This document shows, in pieces, positions 1-7,567 of a stretch of 45,784 nt of DNA (position 1 is its first letter; each line of letters begins with the position of its first letter). Position numbers and translations under genes: made by a program. The stretch is taken from assembly GCA_947165365.1 (NCBI GenBank), contig CAMVAF010000011.1, positions 1-45,784 of the forward strand, read 5' to 3'. The notes below the pieces were generated by a model. That model was given only the letters and a program-made list of their open reading frames with translations. It was not told the DNA's origin and made no database searches. This stretch comes from an uncultured Clostridia bacterium. GTDB taxonomy: Bacteria; Bacillota_I; Bacilli_A; RF39; UBA660.

Positions 1-260
1 GTTATAAATATTATTTGTTCATTTTTATCAGTTATTATTTTATTTCTTTTTACATTGGTTTGATAATAAATAATTTTCTTTTCCTTATTAAGCATTATTA
101 CATCAATATTATCTTTCATAAAGAAAGTATGAATACTTCTTGTTTTTGGAAAAAACATTCCTTTAGTAATATTCTTTTTTCCCATCAAACCAATAAACTT
201 TTTTATAAAATTATTTGCTTCATTAACAATAAATTCTTGATTATTTATTATTATTTTCAT
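1..260 (-). CDS. DUF192 (UPF0127) family protein, partial
   Basis: Read on the minus strand from the ATG at 260-258; the 3' end lies beyond the window. The 86 visible codons carry the DUF192 pattern: a Gly-Leu-Met motif (FIGLMGKK, residues 22-29), then GMFFP (about 35-39), then HTFFMKDNIDVIML (about 44-57), where the family has fWMknt.ipLDviFl. The start overlaps the stop of the upstream minus-strand gene as TAATG, so the two are probably translationally coupled. The family is small and of unsettled function; members are often secreted or membrane-attached, but no signal peptide is visible here. Family assignment is from recognised motifs; function is not assigned. Confidence 0.75.
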   Translation of the reverse strand, partial: MKIIINNQEFIVNEANNFIKKFIGLMGKKNITKGMFFPKTRSIHTFFMKDNIDVIMLNKEKKIIYYQTNVKRNKIITDKNEQIIFI

Positions 261-1459
261 TAAACTTCTTTTCTTGCTTCAATACCAGCGATACGATCTA
301 TTAAATTATTTAAAGATTTATTGTTACCAATGTTTTCCATAATTTTATTAATATCTTCATCTTTTAAATCTTCTATTTTAATCGTATTAGTTATTTCTTT
401 TTTTATAACTTCTTTTATTTCTTCAATATTAAATTTTGCAGACAACTTAAGTTTTAATTCTTCATTATTAATATCTATATCAAAATTAATTATTTTTTTA
501 CCAATAGTTATATCAATATCAGCATTTTCTACTTTAATAGAAATATTTTTAGTATTATTATCTACATTATCAATTATTAATTTTAAATCTAAATTCTTAA
601 ATATTATTTCGTATCTAACAATATCTTTATTTAGTAGAGTTTTTGATACATAAAGATTTATTGTTACTTCATCATCATATGGATTATTTGATAAATCATT
701 AATATTTTCATCAATATTATCTACAATATCAGCATCATATTTTTTCACTACATTAATAAATTCTTGATTATTTTTTAAATCATTATATATATCAATTAAA
801 GTATCATTAATTTTTTTATCTTTTAATATTAGAGAATTCTTTTTAGTATTTATTTTTTGATCTTTAATAGATATTTCTTCATCTTTTTCCTGCCATTCAT
901 TATTTTGAATAATTTTATTTATAGATTTGTAGAAAGAATCTATTATTACATTTAAATCATTAGGATTAATATTACTACTATTAACAAGAACTTCATTAGA
1001 TATTTCTATATATTTATCATAATAATCTTTAAAATATAAATATATTTTGTTATCTTGTTCATAAAAATTAAAATTAATTAAATCATCATTTTCATATTTA
1101 GTAGTAATGTTAGTATTATTAATATTATTTTTAAAATCCATTTCACCTTCAATATTTAAATTAATATCTTTAAAAATATCGGTTAAATCCTTATCTTGAT
1201 CATTGTGTTCTATGTCAACATTTATAGTTCCATTATATTTATAAGATTTATTAAAATCCATATCCATAATTTTATTAACTTCTTTTTGTTTTTCTTCAAT
1301 TATATCAGTGATAATACTTTTGTTATCCACAAATTTTTTTTGATATAAAAGATATATTCCATAACCAAGTAATGCTATTAACAATATAAATATAAATATT
1401 CTAACAAATTTAAACTTGTCTTTTTCAATAAATAATTCTTCTTTTTCTTTATTTTCCAT
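260..1459 (-). CDS. Membrane-anchored extracytoplasmic protein, unknown function
   Basis: I do not recognise a family. The 399-residue product has a short charged cytoplasmic N-terminus, one transmembrane helix (about residues 17-37, rich in Ile/Leu/Phe) and a long Asn/Asp/Lys/Ile-rich outer part predicted to be mixed alpha/beta with no cysteines. It looks like a type II single-pass protein facing outward. The ATG at 1459 is chosen over the one at 1465: on this strand AGGAG lies 6 nt before 1459 but directly abuts 1465. It is co-transcribed with the DUF192 gene (TAATG overlap) and has its own promoter in the divergent intergenic region. Confidence 0.7.
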   Translation of the reverse strand: MENKEKEELFIEKDKFKFVRIFIFILLIALLGYGIYLLYQKKFVDNKSIITDIIEEKQKEVNKIMDMDFNKSYKYNGTINVDIEHNDQDKDLTDIFKDINLNIEGEMDFKNNINNTNITTKYENDDLINFNFYEQDNKIYLYFKDYYDKYIEISNEVLVNSSNINPNDLNVIIDSFYKSINKIIQNNEWQEKDEEISIKDQKINTKKNSLILKDKKINDTLIDIYNDLKNNQEFINVVKKYDADIVDNIDENINDLSNNPYDDEVTINLYVSKTLLNKDIVRYEIIFKNLDLKLIIDNVDNNTKNISIKVENADIDITIGKKIINFDIDINNEELKLKLSAKFNIEEIKEVIKKEITNTIKIEDLKDEDINKIMENIGNNKSLNNLIDRIAGIEARKEV

Positions 1460-1479
1460 CTTCATCTCCTATGTTTACT

Positions 1480-1508
1480 AATATATCAAAAAAATATAAT
1501 TTATGCAA
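1480..1508 (-). promoter_or_regulatory. Sigma-A-type promoter of the minus-strand pair
   Basis: On the minus strand TTGCAT (1508-1503) and TATATT (1485-1480) are separated by exactly 17 nt, 20 nt before the chosen ATG at 1459. It is divergent from the promoter at 1517-1545. Confidence 0.55.
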
Positions 1509-1516
1509 TGAATTAC

Positions 1517-1545
1517 TTGATTTTTTATAAAATATATTGTATGAT
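1517..1545 (+). promoter_or_regulatory. Sigma-A-type promoter
   Basis: TTGATT (1517-1522), 17-nt spacer, TATGAT (1540-1545). It lies 23 nt before the start of the small membrane protein at 1569. Confidence 0.6.
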
Positions 1546-1568
1546 TAATATGAGTTATGGAGGTTTAT

Positions 1569-1892
1569 ATGTATTTTTTAGCTGGATGTGATGCTGATTT
1601 TGTTAGTATATTAAGAATTGTTAGATGGGTAATCAATATTATTTGTTGGGGTGTTCCAATTATTTTGATTGTATTAACAGTTTTAGATATTGCTAAGATT
1701 GTTGTAGCTGGAAATATTGATGATAAACTAAAAAAAGAGGTTGGTAGCAAGGTTACCACAAGACTTATTTATGCAATTATTATTTTCTTAGTTCCAACAA
1801 TAGTTAGTTTAATCTTTAGATTTGTACCAGTAAGCCAAAGTACTGTTAATGGTTTAACTTGGAAAGATTGCTGGGATGCAGCAGCACAGTAA
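1569..1892 (+). CDS. Small two-helix membrane protein
   Basis: A 107-residue protein with two long hydrophobic segments (about residues 12-38 and 58-84) separated by a short Lys/Asp-rich loop, and a Trp/Cys-containing tail. The layout resembles small TrbC/VirB2-like pilin-type membrane proteins, but no motif settles this and no conjugation genes are nearby. The ATG at 1569 is used because GGAGG (1559-1563) sits 5 nt before it; the earlier ATG at 1557 overlaps that Shine-Dalgarno. It has its own promoter and terminator, so it is monocistronic. Confidence 0.7.
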   Translation: MYFLAGCDADFVSILRIVRWVINIICWGVPIILIVLTVLDIAKIVVAGNIDDKLKKEVGSKVTTRLIYAIIIFLVPTIVSLIFRFVPVSQSTVNGLTWKDCWDAAAQ

Positions 1893-1910
1893 AATAGTGT
1901 CAAGTAAGTA

Positions 1911-1940
1911 AAAAGAAGGTTGTAATATCTTCTTTTTTTT
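1911..1940 (+). terminator. Rho-independent terminator
   Basis: An AAAGAAG / CTTCTTT stem followed by a run of nine or more T, just after the stop of the small membrane gene. Confidence 0.6.
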
Positions 1941-1948
1941 TATATAAT
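1920..1948 (+). promoter_or_regulatory. Candidate ppdK promoter
   Basis: TTGTAA (1920-1925), 17-nt spacer, TATAAT (1943-1948), about 20 nt before the ppdK ATG. The -35 overlaps the preceding terminator hairpin, an arrangement that also occurs before the gene at 27749. Confidence 0.45.
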
Positions 1949-1968
1949 ATAAAAGCGTGGAGGTAAAT

Positions 1969-4599
1969 ATGAAATATGTATATTCCTTTAAAGAAGGAAA
2001 CAAAGATATGCGTAATTTACTTGGTGGAAAGGGAGCTAATTTAGCAGAAATGACTAATATTGGATTACCAGTACCTCAAGGATTTACGATTACAACAGAA
2101 GCATGTACAAAATACTATGAAGATGGAAGAGAAATAAACTCTGAAATTAGAAAACAAATAGATGAGTACATTGTTAAAATGGAAGAAATGACTGGCAAGA
2201 AATTTGGAGATAAGAAAAATCCATTACTTGTTTCAGTAAGAAGTGGTGCAAGAGCATCTATGCCTGGTATGATGGACACTATTCTTAATTTAGGTTTAAA
2301 TGAAGAAGTAGTAGAAGTACTAGCTAAACAAAGCAATAATCCAAGATGGGCTTGGGATTGCTATAGAAGATTTATTCAAATGTATTCTGACGTTGTTATG
2401 GAAGTTGGAAAGAAATATTTTGAAGAATTAATTGACAAGATGAAAGAAAAGAAAGGTGTTAAACTTGATGTTGAGCTTAATGCTGATGATTTAAAAGAAC
2501 TTGCCAATGAATTTAAAGCTGAATATAAAGATAAAATAGGAAAAGATTTCCCAGATGATCCTAAGGAACAATTAATGGGAGCTATTAAAGCTGTATTCCG
2601 TTCATGGGATAATCCAAGAGCTAATGTATATAGAAGAGATAATGATATTCCATACTCTTGGGGAACTGCAGTAAATGTTCAATCAATGGCATTTGGTAAT
2701 ATGGGAGATGACTGTGGAACTGGTGTTGCCTTTACACGTGACCCTGCAACAGGAGAAAAAGGTTTATTTGGAGAATTCTTAACAAATGCTCAAGGAGAAG
2801 ACGTTGTAGCAGGTGTTAGAACACCAATGCATATTAGTGAAATGGAAGAAAAATTCCCAGAAGCATTTAAACAATTTAAAGAAGTATGTAAGACTTTGGA
2901 AGAACATTACCGTGATATGCAAGATATGGAATTTACTGTTGAACATGGTAAACTTTATATGTTACAAACAAGAAATGGTAAGAGAACAGCAAGAGCTGCT
3001 CTAAAAATTGCTTGTGATTTAGTTGATGAAGGCATGCGTACCCCTGAAGAAGCAGTTGAAATGATTGATCCAAGAAACTTAGATACATTATTACATCCTC
3101 AATTTGATGCTGCTGCAATTAAAAAAGCCCAAGCTATTGGAAAAGGACTTGGAGCAAGTCCAGGTGCTGCTTGTGGTAAAATTGTGTTTACAGCTGAAGA
3201 TGCTGTAAAATGGCATGAAAAAGGAGAAAAAGTTGTATTAGTTAGACTTGAAACAAGTCCTGAAGATATCACTGGTATGAAAGCTTCTCAAGGAATTCTA
3301 ACAGTTCGTGGAGGAATGACTTCTCATGCTGCCGTTGTTGCTCGTGGTATGGGTACTTGCTGTGTTTCAGGTTGTGGTGATATCGCTATGGATGAAGCTA
3401 ATAAGAAATTTACTTTAGCTGGAAAAACATTCCATGAAGGTGATGAGATATCTATTGATGGAACAACTGGTAATATTTATGAAGGTTTAATTCCTACAGT
3501 AGATGCAACTATTTCTGGTGAATTTGGACGTGTTATGGAATGGGCTGATAAATTTAGAACTCTTAAAGTTAGAACAAATGCTGATACTCCAAGAGATGCT
3601 AAAAAAGCTCACGAGTTAGGTGCTGAAGGAATTGGTCTTTGTCGTACTGAACATATGTTCTTTGAAGAAGATCGTATCGCTGCATTTAGAGAAATGATTT
3701 GTGCTGATACTCAAGAAGAAAGAGAAGCTGCACTAGAAAAGATTCTTCCTTATCAACAATCTGATTTTGAAGAATTATATGAAGCACTTGAAGGTGATTC
3801 TGTGGTAGTAAGATACCTTGATCCACCACTACATGAATTTGTTCCAACTGAAGAAGCAGATATCAAAAAACTTGCTAAAGCTCAAGGAAAATCAGTAGAA
3901 AGAATTAAAGAAATCATTGCTAATTTACATGAATTTAACCCAATGATGGGACATCGTGGATGTAGACTTGCTGTAACTTATCCAGAAATTGCTAAAATGC
4001 AAACTAAAGCTGTTATAAGAGCTGCAATTAATGTTAAAAAGAAACATCCAAAATGGAATATTACACCAGAAATTATGATTCCATTAACTGGTGAAGTTAA
4101 AGAACTTAAATATGTTAAAGATGTTGTAGTTGAAACAGCAGATGCTGAAATTAAAGCTGCTAAAGTTAAGATGGATTATCAAGTTGGTACAATGATTGAA
4201 ATACCAAGAGCTGCCTTAACAGCTGATGAAATTGCTAAAGAAGCAGAATTCTTCTCATTTGGTACAAATGATTTAACTCAAATGACATTTGGATTCTCAA
4301 GAGATGATGCTGGTAAATTCTTACCAAGTTATTATGAAAAGAAAATCTATGAAGAAGATCCATTTAAAACACTTGATCAAAAAGGTGTAGGACAATTAAT
4401 TAAAATGGCTGCTGAAAAAGGAAGAAGTACAAGAAAAGATTTACATTTAGGTGTTTGTGGTGAAACAGGAGGAGATCCTAAATCAATTGAATTCTACCAT
4501 AATGTAGGACTTGACTATGTATCATGTTCACCATTTAGAGTACCAGTAGCTCGTCTTGCTGCAGCACAAGCTGCTATAGCTGCAAAGAAAAATAAATAA
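1969..4599 (+). CDS. ppdK: Pyruvate, phosphate dikinase
   Basis: Interconverts pyruvate + ATP + Pi and phosphoenolpyruvate + AMP + PPi in the cytosol. The 876-residue length matches the bacterial enzyme. Order: N-terminal ATP-binding domain (about 1-340), swivelling phosphohistidine domain with the GGMTSHAAVVARG motif (catalytic His453), then the PEP/pyruvate barrel with LCRTEHMFF and GVCGETGG (catalytic Cys830). ATG 1969 is preferred to GTG 1957 because GGAGG (1959-1963) is 5 nt upstream of it. Codon use and GC are richer than in the neighbours, as in a highly expressed gene. Its last 34 nt (4566-4599) are the prototype of the repeat that bounds all cargo units downstream, so this gene is the apparent insertion target. 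The reading frame remains intact. Confidence 0.97.
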   Translation: MKYVYSFKEGNKDMRNLLGGKGANLAEMTNIGLPVPQGFTITTEACTKYYEDGREINSEIRKQIDEYIVKMEEMTGKKFGDKKNPLLVSVRSGARASMPGMMDTILNLGLNEEVVEVLAKQSNNPRWAWDCYRRFIQMYSDVVMEVGKKYFEELIDKMKEKKGVKLDVELNADDLKELANEFKAEYKDKIGKDFPDDPKEQLMGAIKAVFRSWDNPRANVYRRDNDIPYSWGTAVNVQSMAFGNMGDDCGTGVAFTRDPATGEKGLFGEFLTNAQGEDVVAGVRTPMHISEMEEKFPEAFKQFKEVCKTLEEHYRDMQDMEFTVEHGKLYMLQTRNGKRTARAALKIACDLVDEGMRTPEEAVEMIDPRNLDTLLHPQFDAAAIKKAQAIGKGLGASPGAACGKIVFTAEDAVKWHEKGEKVVLVRLETSPEDITGMKASQGILTVRGGMTSHAAVVARGMGTCCVSGCGDIAMDEANKKFTLAGKTFHEGDEISIDGTTGNIYEGLIPTVDATISGEFGRVMEWADKFRTLKVRTNADTPRDAKKAHELGAEGIGLCRTEHMFFEEDRIAAFREMICADTQEEREAALEKILPYQQSDFEELYEALEGDSVVVRYLDPPLHEFVPTEEADIKKLAKAQGKSVERIKEIIANLHEFNPMMGHRGCRLAVTYPEIAKMQTKAVIRAAINVKKKHPKWNITPEIMIPLTGEVKELKYVKDVVVETADAEIKAAKVKMDYQVGTMIEIPRAALTADEIAKEAEFFSFGTNDLTQMTFGFSRDDAGKFLPSYYEKKIYEEDPFKTLDQKGVGQLIKMAAEKGRSTRKDLHLGVCGETGGDPKSIEFYHNVGLDYVSCSPFRVPVARLAAAQAAIAAKKNK
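4566..4599 (+). repeat. ppdK 3'-end repeat, copy 0 (in the live gene)
   Basis: The last ten codons and stop of ppdK, beginning at ACAAGC and encoding QAAIAAKKNK. The start point sits in a small inverted repeat, GCAGC (4561-4565) - ACAA - GCTGC (4570-4574). The same 34-nt module recurs at 7407, 8889, 17804, 18704, 19490, 20479 and 21002. The following ~230 nt, through the antitoxin RNA, are also shared with the 17804 copy and, less well, with the 8889 copy. Confidence 0.85.
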
Positions 4600-4638
4600 T
4601 TAGTATTATTATTCATATACTAATTAGTGGTATACTAA

Positions 4639-4667
4639 TTGACATTTTCTATATTTTATAGTATACT
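4639..4667 (+). promoter_or_regulatory. Promoter of antitoxin-like RNA, copy 1
   Basis: TTGACA (4639-4644), 17-nt spacer, TATACT (4662-4667): close to consensus. The same promoter is at 17876-17904 in front of the complete toxin-antitoxin locus. Confidence 0.75.
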
Positions 4668-4673
4668 TACATT

Positions 4674-4835
4674 ACATTGAAGAAATTCAATAGTAAATGT
4701 TTAACCGCTTATGGATGGTGCGGAATATAAATGATTCCAATCGCGAAATGTTAGTCGCTTACGGGTGGTGCGAGTTATAAATGATCCCGAAGGAAAATGT
4801 AGAAAACTTCTATCGTATGATAGAGTTTTCTTTTA
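4674..4835 (+). ncRNA. Orphan type III antitoxin RNA (cptI-like), copy 1
   Basis: A predicted RNA of two ~50-nt repeats (4695-4745 and 4746-4794, each starting AAATGT) and a third partial AAATGT at 4795, ending in a strong terminator hairpin (4802-4829, GAAAAC...GTTTTC, followed by TTTTATT). Each repeat can form an H-type pseudoknot: stem 1 CCGC/GCGG (TCGC/GCGA in repeat 2) and stem 2 TGGA/TCCA (CGGG/CCCG in repeat 2). The paired bases covary between repeats and copies. Promoter, repeats and terminator match the locus at 17876-18067 that precedes a CptN-like toxin. Here no toxin follows: the next gene is an MBL hydrolase 150 nt downstream. It is therefore an orphan antitoxin, or the upstream part of a locus whose toxin was replaced by other cargo. 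Confidence 0.7.
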
Positions 4836-4987
4836 TTATGTGATAGAATATATTTTACAATGATTAAACTATAGAATAATTAATAGAAAGTTATTATGAT
4901 CAATCTGCGTAGGATTAATTTTTTTATATAAGCAGTATTGTTTATATATAATATATGGTATAATAATCATCAAAGAGGTGACTAAAT

Positions 4988-5830
4988 ATGAAAATAACAA
5001 TGCTTGGTACAGGTGCTATAGGTTATCCACTAGCATTTTGTGATTGTCAAAATTGTCATGAGGCAAGAATTCATGGCGGAAAAAGTTTAAGAAAAAGAGC
5101 TTCTATTCTAATTAATGATGATTTATTAATAGATTTGGGACCTGATAGTCAAACAGCAATGATGATGTACAATAAGGATATGAGTAAAGTTAAATATTTA
5201 TTGCAAACACATATTCACACAGATCATTATGATCAAGGTTTGTTGTGTGCTAGAATTCCCTATATGGAAATGAAAAATCATCCTAAATTGGAAATATTCG
5301 CTCATCCAGAGTGCTTAAAAGTAATGAGTAAACGTGTTAGTGAATATGAAAAAGCAGATTTAATAAGTGAAGATGGTTCTAAAATATTAAATGTGCATAG
5401 CAATAATGTTAATCATGGTGAAACATTTGAATTTGGCAATTATAAAGTTAAAGCAATAGATTCTTCTCATGATATCAAGAATGGTTCTTTATTATACTTA
5501 ATATGTGAAAATAATAAAAATGTCTTTTATGCAACGGATACTCCCATGTTAACGGAAAGTGCTTTAGAAGAATTAAAAGGAACTAAATTAGATTTAATAA
5601 TTATGGATCATACTTTTGGAGATGTTGATTATTCATATTCACATTTAAATGAAAAATTATTTATTGAACAAATAAAGATTTTAGAAAGTATTGGCTGTAT
5701 TGATAAGAATACAATTATATATGCTACTCATATTTCTCATGATGGTATACCTTATCATGAAAAAGCAGAGAAAAAGGCGGTGAATAACGGTTATCATATT
5801 GCATTTGATGGTTTAGAAATTAATTTGTAA
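4988..5830 (+). CDS. PhnP-like metallo-beta-lactamase-fold hydrolase
   Basis: A 280-residue MBL-fold protein. The N-terminus has the GTGAIGYP start strand and a Cys cluster, CDCQNC (residues 19-24), as in the PhnP group, where such cysteines bind a structural zinc. The main metal motif is HIHTDH (about 76-81), with further metal-ligand candidates SSHD (about 160), ATDTP and ATHISHDG towards the C-terminus. PhnP enzymes are phosphodiesterases acting on cyclic phosphoribosyl compounds; the substrate here is unknown. It starts cargo unit A and is followed after 53 nt by a nucleotidyltransferase. AAGAGGTG lies 8-9 nt before the ATG, and a TATAAT (4959-4964) is upstream with a poor -35. Confidence 0.8.
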   Translation: MKITMLGTGAIGYPLAFCDCQNCHEARIHGGKSLRKRASILINDDLLIDLGPDSQTAMMMYNKDMSKVKYLLQTHIHTDHYDQGLLCARIPYMEMKNHPKLEIFAHPECLKVMSKRVSEYEKADLISEDGSKILNVHSNNVNHGETFEFGNYKVKAIDSSHDIKNGSLLYLICENNKNVFYATDTPMLTESALEELKGTKLDLIIMDHTFGDVDYSYSHLNEKLFIEQIKILESIGCIDKNTIIYATHISHDGIPYHEKAEKKAVNNGYHIAFDGLEINL

Positions 5831-5883
5831 AAAAGAATAAAATGGTTGACTTTGAGATATTAAAAGTGTTTTTGGAGGAAAAG

Positions 5884-7359
5884 ATGAACGAAAAAATACA
5901 AAAATTAAAATTTTGTTTTAAAGAACAAGGTGAAATGATTATGAAAAAGGATCCATCATTAAAGGCAGTCTTCTGCACAGGAAGTATAGCCAATAATAGA
6001 AATGTTCCTGATAGTAGTTATCAAGATTTTGATATTCACTTTTATTATGACAAAGAATATTTAACAAAAGAAGACTTAGAAATGATAAAAGGTGCTTTTG
6101 ATGAATGTGCTAGACAAATTGAAAGTGAAGAAGTGGCAGTTGATTATTCTGTTTCAGATAAGCCATGGAAAATGGTTCCAAGAAAAAGAATTAATATTGG
6201 TATGCATGGAACGGTTTTGAATAGTTTTGACTATCAGAAAAGAATTGGACCTAATTATATTTTAGCTGCTAATATGTTTACTTGCTCAGAAGTATTGATT
6301 GGTAATTTACCTTTACCACCTCATGAGATTACTAATGAAGAGTTTTTGTCAAATGCTGGAGGTATGGGCTGGTTAGAAGAAAACTTTTATCGTTTACTAC
6401 CAGTTCTAAATCCAAATCTTCCAGATTGTGCACCTGCTATTCGTGAAATATCAATATATTTTGGATTAACTCCTTTACTTCATTATTATTACCAAAATAA
6501 TAAAGGTCCTGCTACTCGTAAAACTGCTAAAGAATATTTTATGGGTGATAGTAGAGTTCCACAAAATATAAAGAATGATGTTGAAAGAATATATAAAGCT
6601 AAAAATCGTGATATATCAACAGTTAATGAAAGTTTTAATTTATTAAATGCAGCATATAATATTATTAAATATGTTACTAATTATTTAGCTAAAGATTTAC
6701 CACATTATAAGTTTGAAACTCCAGATAATGAAGATGATTATTCAGAAATAGTATCTAAAGTATTAAATAGAAATGTTGCGTTAAATGGTTCATGGTTATT
6801 GCTTGATGGAGATAATTTTAAAACTGATTATGAAAGAATAGTAAATAATGTGCCAGCTAATACAGCATATTTTCCTGATGATTTTGTAGAATGTGTTTTA
6901 TTTGCAATTACTCATCAAGAAATTAATGATATATCAAGAATGCATATTTTTGATGAAGATTCGTATAGAATATGTGATAAGACTGATTTTGGACCTTTAA
7001 CAATGAATAGTTCTTTATATGGATGGGAAAAGAGTATATCAACTTATATTCAAAGATTAAATGAATATTATATTAGTGGTAAAGAGTCAAGAGAAACTTA
7101 CGATAAACTTGCTGAAATATTATTAAAATGTGCAATTAGTGATTATAAAAAATTGCAAACTGTATATTGTGAATTACCTGATTTAGTTCTAAATGGAAAA
7201 AACAGCTCTAAAGATAATTGGAATTTCTACTTTGCTTGCTTACATAACCTAGCAAAAATGGGCCATGTTTTAAAGATAAGTAAAAAATTAGAATTAAAGA
7301 ATGAAAATCAAGAATATTTTGAAATTCCAACAAAAATCCTCAAAAAAATAAATAAATAG
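5884..7359 (+). CDS. Nucleotidyltransferase-fold protein with helical C-terminal part
   Basis: A 491-residue protein with the Pol-beta-type nucleotidyltransferase signature: CTGSIANNRN, then QDFDIHFYYD (GS...DxD, about residues 32-53), with a possible third acidic residue in AVDYSV (about 86). The rest (about 120-491) is long and mostly helical, with no family I can name. ATG 5884 is used because GGAGG (5874-5878) is 5 nt upstream; an in-frame ATG at 5842 has no ribosome site. It is probably co-transcribed with the MBL gene. Relatives include aminoglycoside-type adenylyltransferases and other enzymes that nucleotidylate small molecules or proteins, so resistance or defence is possible but not shown. 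Confidence 0.65.
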   Translation: MNEKIQKLKFCFKEQGEMIMKKDPSLKAVFCTGSIANNRNVPDSSYQDFDIHFYYDKEYLTKEDLEMIKGAFDECARQIESEEVAVDYSVSDKPWKMVPRKRINIGMHGTVLNSFDYQKRIGPNYILAANMFTCSEVLIGNLPLPPHEITNEEFLSNAGGMGWLEENFYRLLPVLNPNLPDCAPAIREISIYFGLTPLLHYYYQNNKGPATRKTAKEYFMGDSRVPQNIKNDVERIYKAKNRDISTVNESFNLLNAAYNIIKYVTNYLAKDLPHYKFETPDNEDDYSEIVSKVLNRNVALNGSWLLLDGDNFKTDYERIVNNVPANTAYFPDDFVECVLFAITHQEINDISRMHIFDEDSYRICDKTDFGPLTMNSSLYGWEKSISTYIQRLNEYYISGKESRETYDKLAEILLKCAISDYKKLQTVYCELPDLVLNGKNSSKDNWNFYFACLHNLAKMGHVLKISKKLELKNENQEYFEIPTKILKKINK

Positions 7360-7406
7360 ATTTGTGAAATCATCTTAGTCGTAATCATTCTTAGTGAAAC
7401 TGTGGT

Positions 7407-7440
7407 ACAAGCCGCAATCAAAGCAGGAAAGCAAGAGTAA
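7407..7440 (+). repeat. ppdK 3'-end remnant, copy 1
   Basis: 34 nt from ACAAGCC to TAA that would encode QAAIKAGKQE-stop in the ppdK frame. No open frame leads into it, so it is an untranslated displaced tail. It closes unit A and opens unit B. The 36 nt upstream begin with CATCTTAGTC (7371-7380), also found 34 nt before the copy at 8889. Confidence 0.8.
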
Positions 7441-7450
7441 AATATGACTA

Positions 7451-7478
7451 AAGACTAGAGAATTCTAGTCTTTTTTTT
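7451..7478 (+). terminator. Terminator belonging to ppdK tail copy 1
   Basis: A perfect AAGACTAGA / TCTAGTCTT stem followed by eight T. The same AGACTAG-type hairpin follows the tails at 18704, 19490 and 20479, so it travels with that lineage of ppdK 3' ends. Confidence 0.85.
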
Positions 7479-7513
7479 ATAAATATTATTAAATAATTTA
7501 TAAATATCCGTGG

Positions 7514-7542
7514 TTGATTATTTATTTATTAAATGCTATAAT
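7514..7542 (+). promoter_or_regulatory. Sigma-A-type promoter of unit B gene
   Basis: TTGATT (7514-7519), 17-nt spacer, TATAAT (7537-7542), 26 nt before the ATG at 7568. Confidence 0.65.
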
Positions 7543-7567
7543 TATTCTATAGTATTAGGGAGAATAT

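Noticed and set aside
15..263. 82-codon plus-strand open frame at the window start
   Set aside because: It is antisense to a clear DUF192 coding sequence on the minus strand and has a low-complexity Phe/Ile-rich product and no ribosome site.
1875..1892. GCAGCACAG at the end of the 1569 gene as another ppdK-tail junction
   Set aside because: It only matches the few bases left of the core; there is no ACAAGC nor any tail sequence after it, and it is in frame in an intact gene.
4695..4835. CRISPR or riboswitch reading of the repeats behind ppdK
   Set aside because: Two to three ~50-nt contiguous repeats without spacers are not a CRISPR array. The same block precedes a CptN-like toxin at 18111 and folds as tandem pseudoknots, so a type III antitoxin explains it better than a riboswitch.
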